Shown here one piece after another: positions 11,391-22,888 of a stretch of 64,000 nt of DNA (positions are counted from its first letter, which is position 1; the number at the start of each line of letters is the position of its first letter). This stretch comes from Sweltsa coloradensis. Lineage: Eukaryota; Arthropoda; Insecta; Plecoptera; Chloroperlidae. The stretch covers positions 1 through 64,000 of the forward strand of contig JAMZAV010000955.1 of NCBI GenBank assembly GCA_024449915.1, in the 5' to 3' direction. The notes beneath the pieces are model-generated. The model ran no database searches. It was not told the DNA's origin and was given only the letters and a program-made list of their open reading frames with translations. A program made the position numbers and the translations under genes.

Positions 11391-11551
11391 AGAAACCCCT
11401 TGTTGATTTAAAAGTTTTCAAAACAAAGTTCAAAATGCTCTTCAGTTTACCCATAAGGAGGGCGTTTATGGTTCTCTTCCCATTCTCCTACTAAAATGTT
11501 CAATTTTTTGTTGTGTTCATTGTTAGTTTTGTGTCCTCGCCCGCGCTTAAA
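11391..11551. other. Unassigned spacer
   Basis: Short non-coding stretch between two MITEs; nothing seen. Confidence 0.4.
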
Positions 11552-11995
11552 GAGTGCTTCACGAGACAGGGCATGTACTCGGCACGCTCGTAAACACTCA
11601 AATAAGATGTACAACGCTCTGGAGAAAAGTTAGCGACAAACCTAAATCTCAAAATGCACCTGACTTCAGATTTTTTATGCGAACAAAATTCAACAAACAG
11701 AATTGTTTAATGTAATAAAACCCTACTATTCACCATTGTAAGCGTAAAGTCAACGGGGCGAGAGCAACCTCTCTTATACCCGTCTGCGTCGACTTCATGT
11801 GTAACCATGGTGAATAGTAGGGTTTATTAACATATACCTCAACTTCTGCTTGTGTATGTTTTCTGCATAAAAAATATGGTCTATGTGTATTTTAGAATTC
11901 TCGTATGTCGTTTCAATTTTTCTCCAGAGCGTTGTACATCTTAATTTGAGTGCTTATGACTGTGCCGTGCACATGCCTGTCTCGTGAAAACTCAA
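11552..11995. mobile_element. Foldback MITE, family M1 copy 2
   Basis: Better preserved than the 8610 copy. The outer ends contain TTCACGAGACAGG and its inverse CCTGTCTCGTGA; inner blocks 'acaacgctctggagaaaa', 'aaaccctactattcacca', 'gcgagagcaacctctct' are mirrored about ~11775. The whole element could form a ~200-bp hairpin stem. Confidence 0.8.
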
Positions 11996-12500
11996 CTGTT
12001 TCAATCACTAGGTTTAAATGTTGCTATTTTGAAACTTTTTCTATGTTGTGGTTGTTCCAGATGATTGGAAATGTCTTCTATGTGCAATGCACATATCTGC
12101 GCATCTACACTCTGACCTTCGAAAAATCTTGACATCGCACACCTTTGAACTTCGCTTACAGAATGCTATGCTGCCATCCTACCACGCTTGGACAATGGCC
12201 AAAACTACGAACAGACGACCTTCAAAACAATATTGGTGAGATCACAAGTACTAATCATTGCCACTTTGAAATTTCAAGGCCATGGACATAGTCTCTTTTC
12301 CAACGGACACTTCTTGTACTGCACGCACAAACACTGTGTTAACTTGTTTTAAGAATGTACAGCTGTGCAATAAAAAATGTTAACCCATCCGTTGTCGTGA
12401 TAATCATTGGTACATAAGCACCTTCGTATTCCCATTGATTTAGGGGGGGGGGGGGTCCAATGTACTAACACCTTTTAACTCCCATTGTTGCAGGTTTACT
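11996..12500. other. Unassigned; weak open frame
   Basis: A plus-strand frame from about 12146 to 12350 stays open for over 60 codons, with 'tcgcttacag' upstream and 'attggtgaga' within, resembling splice sites. No known motif. A G run (about 12444-12455) follows. Confidence 0.25.
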
Positions 12501-12766
12501 AATTGAGCATTGATGGAGTGAAGGATTATTGGAAGACTGTTGGTCATGATCCTATGGCTATGTATTCTGCCACGTCATTAAATGGTTCCTTTCATGGACC
12601 GTGAAATGGAAAGTGTGGAGCTCAACACCTGTTGGGTGTGAGTTTCCACACTTTTCATTAGAAATGCCATTGAAGAAACAGGTAACTGACTGACAAAGTG
12701 CAGACATACATAGCAATAGGATCGACCAACAGTCTCCAATAATCCTTAACCATTCATGACCCAATT
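12501..12766. repeat. Short foldback element, ~110-bp arms
   Basis: The left arm 'aaggattattgg.agactgttggtc' to 'gaaa.gtgtggag' is mirrored on the right, the centre being near 12633. Ends AATTGAG and CCCAATT are also mirrored. Probably a MITE; the family is unknown. Confidence 0.7.
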
Positions 12767-13555
12767 AGTGGGGGGGGACTTAGCTACTTTTCAAGGCATG
12801 TACTGGTTGCTGCTTAAACTTTTAGAAGTTGAACTAGTTTATGGACAATAGCCAATTTTTCAAGGCCAACCAAGTTATTGTTGGACCTACTTTATGGATT
12901 AAGCTGTTTTTCCAAGGCACATATTAGTATAATAAATAATTAATATTATAATTAATAATTAAATAGTAAATAACAACAATTGCATTGGAAAATAAAAATT
13001 TTATTAACAATATGTAAAAAAAACAACAATAAATATTATACAAATTTACATGAAAAACAAGCAAAAAATTGGATAAAAAACACAAAAAATGGGTCAAAAC
13101 GCTTTTAACTACACTAAGTCTTTTGCACTTAAAGATACCATCCCCACGCCGAAACTCTCACTTAAGCAGGAGTGTTCTCCCAAAGCAAAAGACGGATTGA
13201 TGGCGAAATTTGAAAAGTGCCCACCAACCATGTCAGTTGCTAGTCTCAAACATGGACTGGTCAAAAGGTTTGAACTAGACCGTATGTTCAAGAACTAGCA
13301 AATTCAATGGGTAGTGTCACACAAATTCCACCATCAGGTCCCGTCAGTGCACGGAGACTAAACAACTCTGTTTAAGTGTAGCAAAAGCAGCAAAAGAGGT
13401 GAAAATAGCAAACACACTATCTATGAAGGAACGAAGCAGCCGGTGAGAAAAAGCAAAATACACTAGGTCTTCTCCTGGGTAAGTGGCCATCATTGTCCTA
13501 GTTTTATGGTAGTATTGGCAACCCTTAAGTACTTCTGTGCTGGTAAAAAAAACAG
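12767..13555. other. Unassigned, possible decayed ORF
   Basis: A 69-codon ORF at 13089-13298 and the following out-of-frame text to a 'tcctgggtaagtgg' word (13477) have more balanced composition than their surroundings. This could be a decayed transposase or an exon. I recognise no domain. Confidence 0.25.
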
Positions 13556-13559
13556 GTAT

Positions 13560-13952
13560 ACTTCCTCCAATTTTGGAAACTATTTATTTATTCACGTCTA
13601 CCCCATTTCATAATATATATACATGTTGATTTACAAATTAAACTAGGATTGCATACAAATAAAACCAAATTAAATTGTTAGTCTACCCACTCCCCATCAG
13701 TCTCGGAAATGGTTTTCAGTGGGGCGGACATTAATATCAATTTGCTTACCCAACACTGCATTTTATAATAGGAATGATTGATAACAAGAACGAGAAGTGT
13801 TAAACACTAACAAAAAATTAGCCCAACCACGATTTAAATTTAAAAAAATCACAAGGTTTTCACAAAGGTCTGAGCTAAATTTAAGGAAAACCAAGCTAGA
13901 GATATTATTTATTTTATAACGTCGATCTATTCAGTTAAAAACTGATTTACAA
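13560..13952 (-). mobile_element. SINE 3'-end fragments (two)
   Basis: 'tctacccactc...tggttttcagtggggc' (about 13683-13728) and 'gatctattcagttaaaaactgatttacaa' (about 13924-13952) match, on the minus strand, the 3' part of the 6703 SINE family. Heads are missing. Confidence 0.55.
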
Positions 13953-13987
13953 AGGTGATCTGCCCCGCATCCCCCCCCCCCCCCCTC

Positions 13988-14131
13988 AGGGTCATGCAAG
14001 CACAGAAGAGTTTAAGGGTGCCAATGCAGCTCAATATGCTCGTGGTTAAAGCAAACAGACCCCTGCCAACATTATGTTCTGTGGTTTTGAGAGAGACCTA
14101 TAGCCTGCATGAAAAAAGATTGTTAATGTTA
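13988..14131 (+). other. Weak exon candidate
   Basis: A C-rich tract ending 'ccctcag' precedes, and 'tatggtaagtaa' (perfect donor) follows. One frame is open throughout (~47 codons, containing 'LRVPMQLNMLVVKANRPLP'). The polypyrimidine tract is a pure C homopolymer, so the splice context may be fortuitous. No protein family is recognised. Confidence 0.25.
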
Positions 14132-14134
14132 TGG

Positions 14135-15275
14135 TAAGTAAAGTTTTTAATTAACATTTAATAATTAAATGCATAAATCAAAATACAAAATCTGAGTTAT
14201 AATTTAACACTTTTCTTGCATTATATAAATTTAACAAACACGTTACCGTTGACAATCAGTTTTTCAGATATTGGCAGCGTTTTCACGATATCACTAAAAA
14301 GCGTAACTGCAGGGGGTCACCACCTTAAGAAGCCTGGTTCTTTGAGTGCAATGTAAAAGTTCTCACAACTGTTGACACACAACAACGATAGGTCTGTTCA
14401 TTTCTAGTCAAGTAAGTTAGAAAGCAAACAAAGTTCTACATAAGTGGTTTTGATGGCTACAACAATATGGCTTGCAGATAAATTAATTTATTGAAGTGTT
14501 GCATAGGAACACAGTTACAGATAAATTTTTTAAATCATTGTGTCTGTAGAAATGTATAAAATTTGGGCAACTTTGATGATTTACCTTTTATCGATTTGCT
14601 GCTTTTGTTAGCCAATGTAAAATATAACCCACTTTCAGTGACTAACTAAATTAGTAGGGTAAGGCCAAGTATAGTCAATCAACTTCTAAGTTTTGAAACT
14701 GACAGAAAAATGATTTTGCGTTTGTAAAAACAAAATGTAGAGTGTGGAATTAGAGCGGAACTTTAAGATACCAAACATCAAAATTACTGTGATAAGTTTA
14801 GACTTTTGCCAAAAGTATGCATTGTAAAAGGGGCTCACTCTATCACTGAGTCTACTTATTTCAATTAGGGCCTAAAATAAAAAGCATGTTCTGTATTAGG
14901 GTAAGCATGAACAAGACCATCTTCTTCTGAAATGCACATTTGGCAAACTATGCCATTATGGCCGGTTCTTGGGTCTCTAGCGGTTAAAGAATGTTCTACT
15001 TTCTAACTTCTCACAGGGCAAATTCAAAAAAAAAGAATAGGTTTGATGAACTAGCTTCCATGCTGAATTATTTATCAGAACCTTTAAAAATGTTCAGAGG
15101 TATTTAACGTTTATTCTATTCATTTACAAACACTGCACAACACTGCTTTGAAAAAATGCGCACTCTTGCAAATTAAAGTTTAATTTTGAGATTGGTTTGT
15201 TTTGGCAAAACCTTCAACAGAGATGCTAGTGTATAAACTAATATAACAACAGTGTTTTAGTCAAGGTCAGTAAAT
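14135..15275. other. AT-rich non-coding DNA
   Basis: No repeat family or exon recognised. Confidence 0.4.
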
Positions 15276-15279
15276 AAAA

Positions 15280-15490
15280 TTTAAACAAATATGGACATTG
15301 AAGCCAAACCACTCAGATGCAAGTACTGGTTCCAGAAGTGGCGTAATTACTGTGGATGATCATTGGTTTCAATGCCTTTATGGTTGGCTCCAAAGTCACC
15401 TTTTACAGTTTAAAAACTTGCCGGAAAACAGGAATTGAACCAGGGACTCCTGCATGAGAAGTGGGGAAGAAGCCAAAGGACCCAACAAGC
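15280..15490 (-). mobile_element. Degenerate tRNA-derived SINE
   Basis: 'ggctccaaagtcacc' and 'gaattgaaccagggactcctgcat' match in order the minus-strand SINE at 39785-40222 ('ggctccaaagtcacc', 'gaatcgaaccctggaccttctgcat'). Internally deleted and diverged. Confidence 0.55.
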
Positions 15491-16310
15491 TTAGGCACAA
15501 GAGCAAGCATGCAACCTACGTGTTACATACGTACTTTCTAAATTGACCTGTTTACTAATTAAAAGTGACAATCATGATTACAAATTACAATAATATGTCA
15601 AGAAATGTTCAAATTGTAAAAATCTTGTTTTGTGTTTGATATATCTTATTATGTATTTGATTTCATGATAGTCATTTGAAATATTATCATTGATTAAGAA
15701 GTTACAAATGACAGGTAAAATGAAACATAACATTATTGTAAATGCAAACAACTGTTGTACCGGTTATTATACTTAGCGGATACCAGAGTAATCGGTTTTG
15801 CCAAAAACGAAACCAGTTTTAAATTTCAAAGCCGTTTACCGAGGAACACAAGACTATCATATATAGGGCCTTCTATCTATACCAAAGGATATACAAAAAA
15901 ACCCTTTATCGGTACCTAAATTGAGTCTTATTGTTGTAGCCAAATTGAACAGACCTATTGTTGATTGCAAGTATGCCAGTGGTACATGTACATAACAATA
16001 TAGCTCCTTAGAGAAACAACACAAAAACCAAGGAAATTGCAAGTGACTGTGTTAGTAAATCTAGGATATGGTAACCAGAAAAATGTTTGAAAGCAAAAAT
16101 GTGATGTGCAATTGAACCATGGTTAGGGATAACTATGGCATCACCTGGGGAATTATGTGATGATTAAAACTAGTATTGACATAAAAGCATCTTGTAGAGT
16201 ACTGTAAAATAAACGTTTTACTAAACTGTGACATCAAACATTTTAGAAATATAAGTCATAGGCTATACCAAAGCTTCTGTAGGAACTTCCAACACTACGT
16301 GGTATATAAA
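15491..16310. other. AT-rich non-coding DNA
   Basis: Nothing recognised; ORFs are short and lack motifs. Confidence 0.4.
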
Positions 16311-16338
16311 AACCGAGTTGAATTAACGAGGGTTTATG
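16311..16338 (-). mobile_element. Isolated Tigger-type terminal repeat
   Basis: 'aaccgag.tgaattaacgagggttta' is the inverted counterpart of the left end of the 16723 element ('taaaccctcgttacttccaactcggtt'). It points the opposite way and lacks a partner, so it is a solo or broken end. Confidence 0.6.
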
Positions 16339-16722
16339 TACAGTGATACATTCGCTGAGGATGGTTGACATCAGCCGGCAAGAATACGTATAGTAGCCTC
16401 TTCGAATTAGCATGCCATTTTATTTGTGACTCAAAATGTGTTAAAAGTTTTCTAAAAACTGAACTTTAATCGATGGCATCGTCAACAGAATAACATGTAA
16501 ACTATAAAGTAATCATTTTTGATAACAAGGTAAAGCCCAATCAAAAGTCATGAAAGACCCACAGAGACTGTACACACCTAGTCCAAATATGGACCAGTGT
16601 GTACTAAAACAGATGAAAATTAATTTGAAACTCAACTGCAATTTTAATCAATCAAAAGTAGGCTACATATTTTCAATGAATAATGTAGCCTACCTATGTA
16701 GGGCCTATGTACCTGAATACAA
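16339..16722. other. Spacer between two opposed Tigger ends
   Basis: Non-coding; the 69-codon ORF at 16550-16759 runs into the Tigger terminus and has no motif. Confidence 0.4.
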
Positions 16723-18122
16723 CAGTAAACCCTCGTTACTTCCAACTCGGTTACTTTGAAAAATGCTTTATTTCGAACGAAAACATCGGTCCCGACGGTC
16801 AGTATAGGATTTAACAGTGTATTAGATTCGGTTTATTCGAAATTCAGTTTATTTCGTTATTCGAAAGAATATCTTGGCCTAACGGTCAATTTACGTGTGA
16901 AATAGTGTGGTTAATTCGAAGAACTTTTCCGAGAATTTTTCCGATGTTCGAATTCGGAAAATGTGTTTTGAACGGTCTGTAGTACGCCGCACGAAAACAA
17001 ACCGATGGCTAGCGGCAGCGACGACAAAGGAGATGCGCACGCACCACGTGACTGGACTGGCGGCCGGCCGCCGGCAGCTACTGCAGCCTGGCGACATCAA
17101 CACAGCCGACGCGCCCGTGGCATTGCACAGTAGGCCTACGTCTCAAGCTTTCACAAGTCACGACAGTTGCATCGCCAAGTGTTTGTTCCGTTGTTAGCCG
17201 ACTACGTGTTTTGCGAGTGTTTGTTGTGAATTGTGACCATGCACAGTTTGGCGCCAGCTTCAACGACTACGTGAATGTGGACGAAGACATTGCAACTTCG
17301 GCCGTGGAGTTAGAGCCTGAAGACCAGCCTTCAAATGAGTCGGAACCTGGGCCATCCGATAGGCCTAGGCTAGTACCAGCAGCCTATTAGCGACGATGAA
17401 GATGAACCCGACGAGATCGAGCGCCCTGCCCCTACCAGGCAAGAAGTCGGCAAAGCGCTTGCTGTGTTGGAGACCTACATCGCGACGAAGGATACCACAG
17501 AGCTGACCTTGGAGCAATTTGATGGACTTGCGAAATTCGTTCGGGAGACTTCGAGACAGAAGTTAGTGCAGAGGATGATGGGAGACTTTTTCCGACCTTC
17601 AAGCTCGACGTGAGGTATGTGAATTTAAATCCAATCTCTCTTTAACAATGAAATTTATAGCTTTTCCTAGGCCTAGTGCTAACCACGGTTTTTCTTTCTA
17701 CAGGAATGACAACTTCCTCGAGCCTAGCCTAGCCTACTGGGTACACAAGCAACAAGATGTAAATAATGTAGGCCTACATATTAAATACTACTGTAGGCCT
17801 ACATAGAACTGTAAATTTAGAAAAATGACATAGCCTTCAGCACAATATGTAAATGCAAATTAATTAATAAAATTTGTGTAGGTAACACATTTTTATTATC
17901 ATAACTTGTGTCAGGTAATAACATTATTAGCCTTTTCCTAGCTCCTAGTTTAGCCTGTCTTTTATCCCCTAGACAGTTGTAAAATCACAAAAAAAAAAAC
18001 TAGGCCTAAGTACAATTTTTTTTTTTTTTTTTTTTTAAATAATATGCTTAGTTCGAATTTTTTTTATTTCGAAATGCCTTTTTTTGGGGTCCCTTCAATT
18101 TCGAACTAACGAGGGTTTACTG
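16723..18122 (+). mobile_element. Tigger/pogo-like derivative, 1.4 kb
   Basis: The terminal repeats are CAGTAAACCCTCGTTA at the left and the exact inverse at 18107-18122. Subterminal 'ttcgaa' and 'atttcga' words occur at both ends. CAGT-A-AACCC-TCGTTA type ends belong to Tigger elements of the pogo group. The interior is GC-rich (about 16.95-17.6 kb) and keeps the transposase C-terminal coding segment, while the DNA-binding and most of the catalytic core are gone. A clean TA duplication is not visible. The tail 17.6-18.05 kb holds AGGCCTA words and T/A homopolymers. Confidence 0.75.
17225..17612 (+). pseudogene. Tigger-type transposase C-terminus (remnant)
   Basis: Frame 1 reads 'FNDYVNVDEDIATS' and an acidic, proline-containing stretch to a stop near 17390; a +1 shift continues through 'EVGKALAVLETYI', 'LEQFDGLAKFVRETSRQK' and 'MMGDFFRPSSST' to a stop at 17610. 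The order (Y-V-x-VD-D-ATS; acidic linker; 'L..L..y' helix; basic tail ending F-x-P) is what I know from Tigger transposases. A donor-like GTGAGG/GTATGT at 17609-17616 and 'tttctacag' at 17703 could bound an intron. Confidence 0.65.
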
Positions 18123-18535
18123 AAATAAATCTGAATCTGAGTTCTACTGAGGTAGTATAAAGTATTACGTATACTATTGCATTTCTAGCGTGAACGGCAA
18201 GTGACGTCATAGTTTGGGTCACCACATTGTTGTAATTTAATTACCCTCTAGATAAAGATGATAAATTAACTTGTCATGCACTCAGCAGTTTGTGTTAAAA
18301 GTTAATTAAAGTTAATTAATTAATTGCCCATATTGTTGCAGTTTACTTTAGAAATAAGAAATAAAACCATACATTAAAAAAAATCTTAACGATGCACAAT
18401 GTTTGAGATATTTGAGCATACAAATGTTTATTATGCACACTTATAATGAGATTTGTATAAAAAAGTCTTGTACAACTTAGGTTAGATAATCAGCAAAAAT
18501 CTAGTTGTTTGTAATAGGTACCCATACTAGTTAGG

Positions 18536-18622
18536 ATGAGGAAAAAGAAACCTGTCTCTACTGGAAAACCAGGAAATGCATGATGGCCCAGTAAGCCAAA
18601 AATGCGGGCATATGAAAAGAAG

Positions 18623-18652
<30 letters not shown>
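18536..18652 (+). pseudogene. LINE 3' end with (GAA)n tail
   Basis: A short decayed coding stretch ends 'atgcgggcatatgaaaagaagaag...' in about eleven GAA/AGA repeats. The 5360-5925 LINE relic ends the same way ('gtgggcataagagaagaagaag'), so this is a 5'-truncated copy of that family. Confidence 0.6.
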
Positions 18653-18653
<1 letters not shown>

Positions 18654-18676
18654 TATATTTTATTGGGTGTTGAATA

Positions 18677-18855
18677 CCGTATTTGCTCGATTGCAAGCCG
18701 ACACCGAATGCAAGCCGACCCCTGATTAAAACTTCATCTACAAAAAAGTGTAGCGTTTAAATACTCATAAGTTTGCTATCGATTCCAAGCCGGGGTGCCA
18801 TTTTGAACTACAAAAATGTGTCAAAAAAGGTAGGCTTGCAATCGGATAAATACAG
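18677..18855. mobile_element. Small TIR MITE with TA target duplication
   Basis: Ends are CCGTATTTGCTCGATTGCAA and, inverted on the right, CTGTATTTATCCGATTGCAA. TA flanks lie at 18675-18676 and 18856-18857. The 179-bp interior repeats 'caagccg'. A TA target suggests a Tc1/mariner-mobilised MITE. Confidence 0.7.
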
Positions 18856-19166
18856 TATGTTACTGGTTGATTGGCAGTACTGTACCAAACTATGACGTTG
18901 TGACTTTGACGTTAAGTACTTTATAAATGAAAATTTTATATAAATAACAGCAATTAATAAGGTATGCCTACTATTTTAATAAAGTACGTATTTAGAAATA
19001 AGTTAAATTCTCCAATATAGGCCTAGATCTACAATTTGATTTTTGGTTAAGTTCCATAACGATGACGAGTGTGGTAAATAATTTAAGTTTTTGTAACATA
19101 GGCCTAACCTCAGTAAATATTATAGTTTCAACAAAATGGTAAATATATAGTTTATTTCTCTTTTAA

Positions 19167-20210
19167 TTACCTTTTCAACGGTATAAGGAATAAAAAATCG
19201 GATATATACTTTTAATGATATGCGAGTCAAAAGGTTCATTGGCGTTGGCTATCTTGTTTTTTGCCATGGGAAGGGCCCAGTAAAAAAATCGAAATTTTTA
19301 CCATCAAAATTGTTAAATCACGGTTCATAACGAATCGACTGATACCCCATACATAGTTGTTTCACCTATTGTGCTCTTAAAAAATCGTTAAAAATACCAA
19401 AAACTCAAACCAAACATAACCTCAAAAATATTAAACTTTCTGGAAAATGATTGACATCATTTGTAGCTCTTTTTATTACCTTTTCAACGGTACCTTTAAA
19501 ATTGATATCGGCAAAATACTTTTAAAGATATTTTAGTTAAAATGTTCAATGACGGCGGCCATCTTGTTTTTGCCCAGGGCAGGTCTCAGTAAAAAAATCG
19601 AAATTTACCCACTCAAAATTGTTTAAGTTCGGTTCATAACGAATCAATTTATACCAAATATCTAATTGTTTCACCAATTGTGTATCGACAAAATGTATTT
19701 GAAACATAAGATCACACAGTAGTAGCATACATTCATCTACACATGCCATCGCTTCAATTACATAAACTCAGGCTATATTTGTCAGAAAATTAAATGCATG
19801 GATTCATTAAAAACACATAGAAATAATCTACCAAAAATGCAAGTTAAGAAAATGTAAAGCCTTTTTACCTAATAAATATCGTTCCATAACGAGAAAGTGT
19901 AAAGTAAACAGTTAAAGTTTTTGTAACATAACCTCAAACATAAGGGATTTTTGTGAAAATTTTTAAAAATTAATTTAAATTTCTATCATTTACCTTTCGA
20001 ATGGTAGATTTGAAATTGAAATCGGTCAAATACTTACGAAGATACGCTAGTTTAAAATTCGAAAGCGGCGGCCATCTTGTTTTAGATATGGCCGGTCTCA
20101 GCCAAAAAATCAAGACTCTCACCATCAAAATTGTTTATCTATGGATCAATACGAATCGATTGATACCACATACATAGCTCTTTCACCTTTTCGGCCACGG
20201 AATTACCTAT
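19167..20210. repeat. Three-copy diverged tandem repeat
   Basis: Units starting near 19167, 19476 and 19990 share in order: 'ttaccttttcaacggta', 'aaatcgg', 'ggccatcttgtttt', 'cagtaaaaaaatcgaaa', 'catcaaaattgtt', 'cataacgaatcgattgatacc', 'acatagttgtttcacc'. Spacing is about 310 and 515 bp; the second gap contains extra 'ttccataacga' sequence also seen near 19056. No ORF. Confidence 0.75.
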
Positions 20211-20214
20211 GCTC

Positions 20215-20855
20215 CCCTACTATAGTGAAAACTGGCGATAACGAAATTTGTGAATTTTTTTTAATGTTTATTTTATTGCCCAAAATGTAATATTGTCGAC
20301 GAATTACATGAGAAAGATGGAGATGGAAAAAAGAGAGAGGCAGACAGCAGAGATGGAAAAAACACATTTTGAAAACTCAAATTTCGCGAAATCTCGCGTA
20401 CTTATAGCGAGAAATAACGAACAAAATTGTATCAAACTGGTTAAAACGCGAATTAACTTGCGAAATTGAACCTATTATTAGTGTGCAAAATGTAGGGGGA
20501 TGGTGGAGGTGCCGGTCCAGACCGAACATTACACGTGCAGTAGGCGATACAGTAAACAGACGACAACGCAACAGCGTACTGTGACGTCACGGGCTTCACG
20601 GAAACAGACCGCCAAAATAACAGTATGTACAAATATTTATTTGTTGTTGTGAATCGATTCTGAATAGTTTCTAGGGTTACAATGATCGATTCTAACTCTT
20701 TGGAATCGATGTAATCCCCAACTTAGGGGCTCCGTTTTTTTTGTTTTTTTTTAGTAGGCCTACCTAACGTTTAAGACAATTTTTTTGAAATTGTGAAAAA
20801 CACAAAATTTGGTTATTTACTTATTTTAAACGAAATTTGGGTTTTTATTTCACCA
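20215..20855. other. Non-coding DNA before the hAT remnant
   Basis: A CRE-like TGACGTCA lies in a modestly CpG-rich patch near 20582. An inverted repeat 'atcgattctaactctttggaatcgat' spans 20684-20709. No exon seen. Confidence 0.4.
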
Positions 20856-20859
20856 TTTC

Positions 20860-21045
20860 TCATTGCCTCTACCGATAAGTGACAGGCGGAGATATTTATG
20901 CATTCCAGCATCATCAGTTCCTTCTGAAAGTGCGCTTTCAACAGCTGGACAAAGGGCTATCATTCACAAGAAACGAGCATCTCTGGCGCCCGAGACCGTC
21001 GACACGCTTAAAATTGGAACAGGTGTCTTGAAAATAATAAAGTAA
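20860..21045 (+). pseudogene. hAT transposase C-terminal (dimerisation) fragment
   Basis: The 60-codon ORF reads 'YLCIPASSVPSESALSTAGQ' then 'KKRASLAPETVDTL', the hallmark C-terminal block of hAT transposases (usual form: IPASS-x-SER-x-FS-x-AG ... R-x-x-L-x-P-x-x-V). The upstream RNase H-like core and BED finger are missing. An S replaces the usual R after SE. Strong family call; a non-functional fragment. Confidence 0.9.
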
Positions 21046-21655
21046 ATAAATTAATAACTTTTCAAAAAGTTTCAAGAGGAGAGTCAGATGCAGGCAGCAG
21101 AGATGAGATTCATGAGGAGCACAGGGCCTATTCAGTAACTTCATGGGTTCAACTCGGCAACGGTAATCAACCTGGGAGCAACAATTATCGTTCCGGTTGT
21201 TGTTGGTTGAGGTCGAAAGGTATGATTTACATGGCAGTGGACAGTCAAATGTGAACAAATGATTCGCAGTCAGTTGTCAAATATTTGAAATGACATAGAT
21301 ATGTGTAAAATTTCAAATCAGGGAGAAATTGGATTTAAATGGTATAATTTCATGAAAAAAGGGAACGTACGGGACTTTTAGGGGTAGGCCCTTACTAAAG
21401 GTAGGTTTTCTTTGAGCATACCGGTACTATTGTTATTCGTTTGAAAAAGTTAATAATCTGGTTGAGTTTATAGATAGGCCAAGGCTTATCATCCACCATT
21501 TTTACTAATCAAACATAAAAATATAACCGAGTCGGACTCGGTTGTCACGTATTTTATTGCAACGATATCGACCTCAACCGGGTCGATCACTAACAGCCGA
21601 GTCGATTACGGTAGAAAACGCCCGAGTTCAACTCCGTCAGAGTTATAGAATCGGG
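21046..21655. other. Unassigned, CpG-containing inverted words
   Basis: Between 21520 and 21630 the words 'gagtcggactcgg', 'gacctcaaccgggtcg' and 'ccgagtcgat' form short inverted motifs, possibly a transposon end. No coding. Confidence 0.35.
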
Positions 21656-21689
21656 GTCCAGTGGGCAAGACGAGAAGGGACAGAATAAA

Positions 21690-22040
21690 AAACTCGGGAC
21701 ATTAGAGGAATTCTGGGTGTAGAGAAGTTAAGTGACAGGATGAAAAGATCCCAACACGGTTGAAATGGTATGGACATAAAAAAATGAATGACAGAAAAGA
21801 GGATGACCAAGAAAATGAATGAAAGAAGGATTGAAGAAGGAAGAAGAAGACGGGGTGGGGTAGGCCAAGGGAGAGATGGAAGGATACCCTAGCAGGAGAC
21901 TTGGAGTCAAGAGGAGAGAGCTGGGAAGTTGTGGAAGAGATACAATTGTGGGAGGATAGAAATAAGAAGACAAATTTGGTTGCTAAACCCAAGCTGATCC
22001 AGCAAGAAGCAGGAAACGGCAATGGATAATGTGATGATGA
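21690..22040 (+). pseudogene. LINE (RTE-like) C-terminal relic
   Basis: Frames together give 'RLKWYGH', 'MTKKMNERRIEEGRRRR', 'GRPRERWKDTLAGDLESRGE', then 'EDRNK' and 'NPS', matching the R-W-x-GHV / GRP-x-x-RW-x-D / DR-x-x-W order of LINE C-termini. Two frameshifts and stops. The (GAT)n run at 22032-22048 probably represents its tail. Confidence 0.75.
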
Positions 22041-22111
22041 TGATGATGATGAAGCCAAGGTTTTTAAACATAAGCCCTCTTTAAAGACATAGTTATTGAT
22101 TAATATTATTA

Positions 22112-22888
22112 TTGGATGAGCAAAGCAAAGACTTCAATTTCACCGACCCCCGAAAAAATTTAGCTCGTTTTTTTTTTTTTTTTTTTTGTTTTGTTTTTTT
22201 TTGTTTTTTTTTCCCGTCTGTTTGTTCGCTCTCTACCAGGCAAACGGCATATGCGATCATGATGAAAATTTGACACGACCTTCGTTTTCTCTGAACTTAG
22301 ACTTGCCACGTTTTTGGGTACAATCGAAGAATTATTTCTCATGAATATCGTACTTTTACGATTTTTTTCGATTTTTAGTGCGATATTTTCGTGACATTTG
22401 GACCGATTCTGACCAAACGGGTAAGGCTACAACGTTCATATTTCACATGGACATTAAGGTAATGGTGATGTATTGCTTTCTGAAAGAAAAAAATGAAAAA
22501 GTTAGCTAGAATCTATAGAAATAAAGCTTTTAATATAAGTTTTTTGACTTTTTGTGCGATATTTTGTGCCATTTGGGCCAATTCTGACCAAACGGGTGGG
22601 GCTACAACGTTCATATTATACATGGACATTAAGGTTATGGTGATGTAGTACCTTTTGAAAGAAAAAGTTGAAAAAGTCAGCCAGAATCCATAGAAATATA
22701 GCTTTTAATGTAAGATTTTAACGTTAAATAATAACAAATTAACAAGAAACAATAGAAACTTGACAACAATCACCTACATTGCGTTGGCAGAAAAACAAAG
22801 CACTTGCAAAAGTAAAGATATCCCACGCAAACTAAAAACTTAAAAAAAGCTCATCCATCAACGCGGCGGGACTTAAGCGTTTTCCTAG
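22112..22888 (+). mobile_element. Helentron-like (HINE) element, family B copy 1
   Basis: The 5' end is TTGGATGAGCAAAGC. A 'gctcatccatc' subterminal inverted repeat, then AACGC...GCGTT hairpin and TTTTCCTAG end it, with T following. Internally two tandem copies (about 22390-22530 and 22555-22700) of 'gccattctgaccaaacggg...ggctacaacgttcatatt'. A T/TTG run near 22168-22213 follows the first 60 bp. No coding. Confidence 0.7.

Noticed and set aside
12048..12350. Exon with TTACAG and GGTGAG around 12167-12236
   Set aside because: All three frames are partly open, the acceptor tract is weak and nothing protein-like supports a choice.
21702..22058. 118-codon serine-rich minus-strand ORF
   Set aside because: Antisense of the LINE C-terminal relic, whose plus-strand motifs (GRPRERW, EDRNK) are recognisable.
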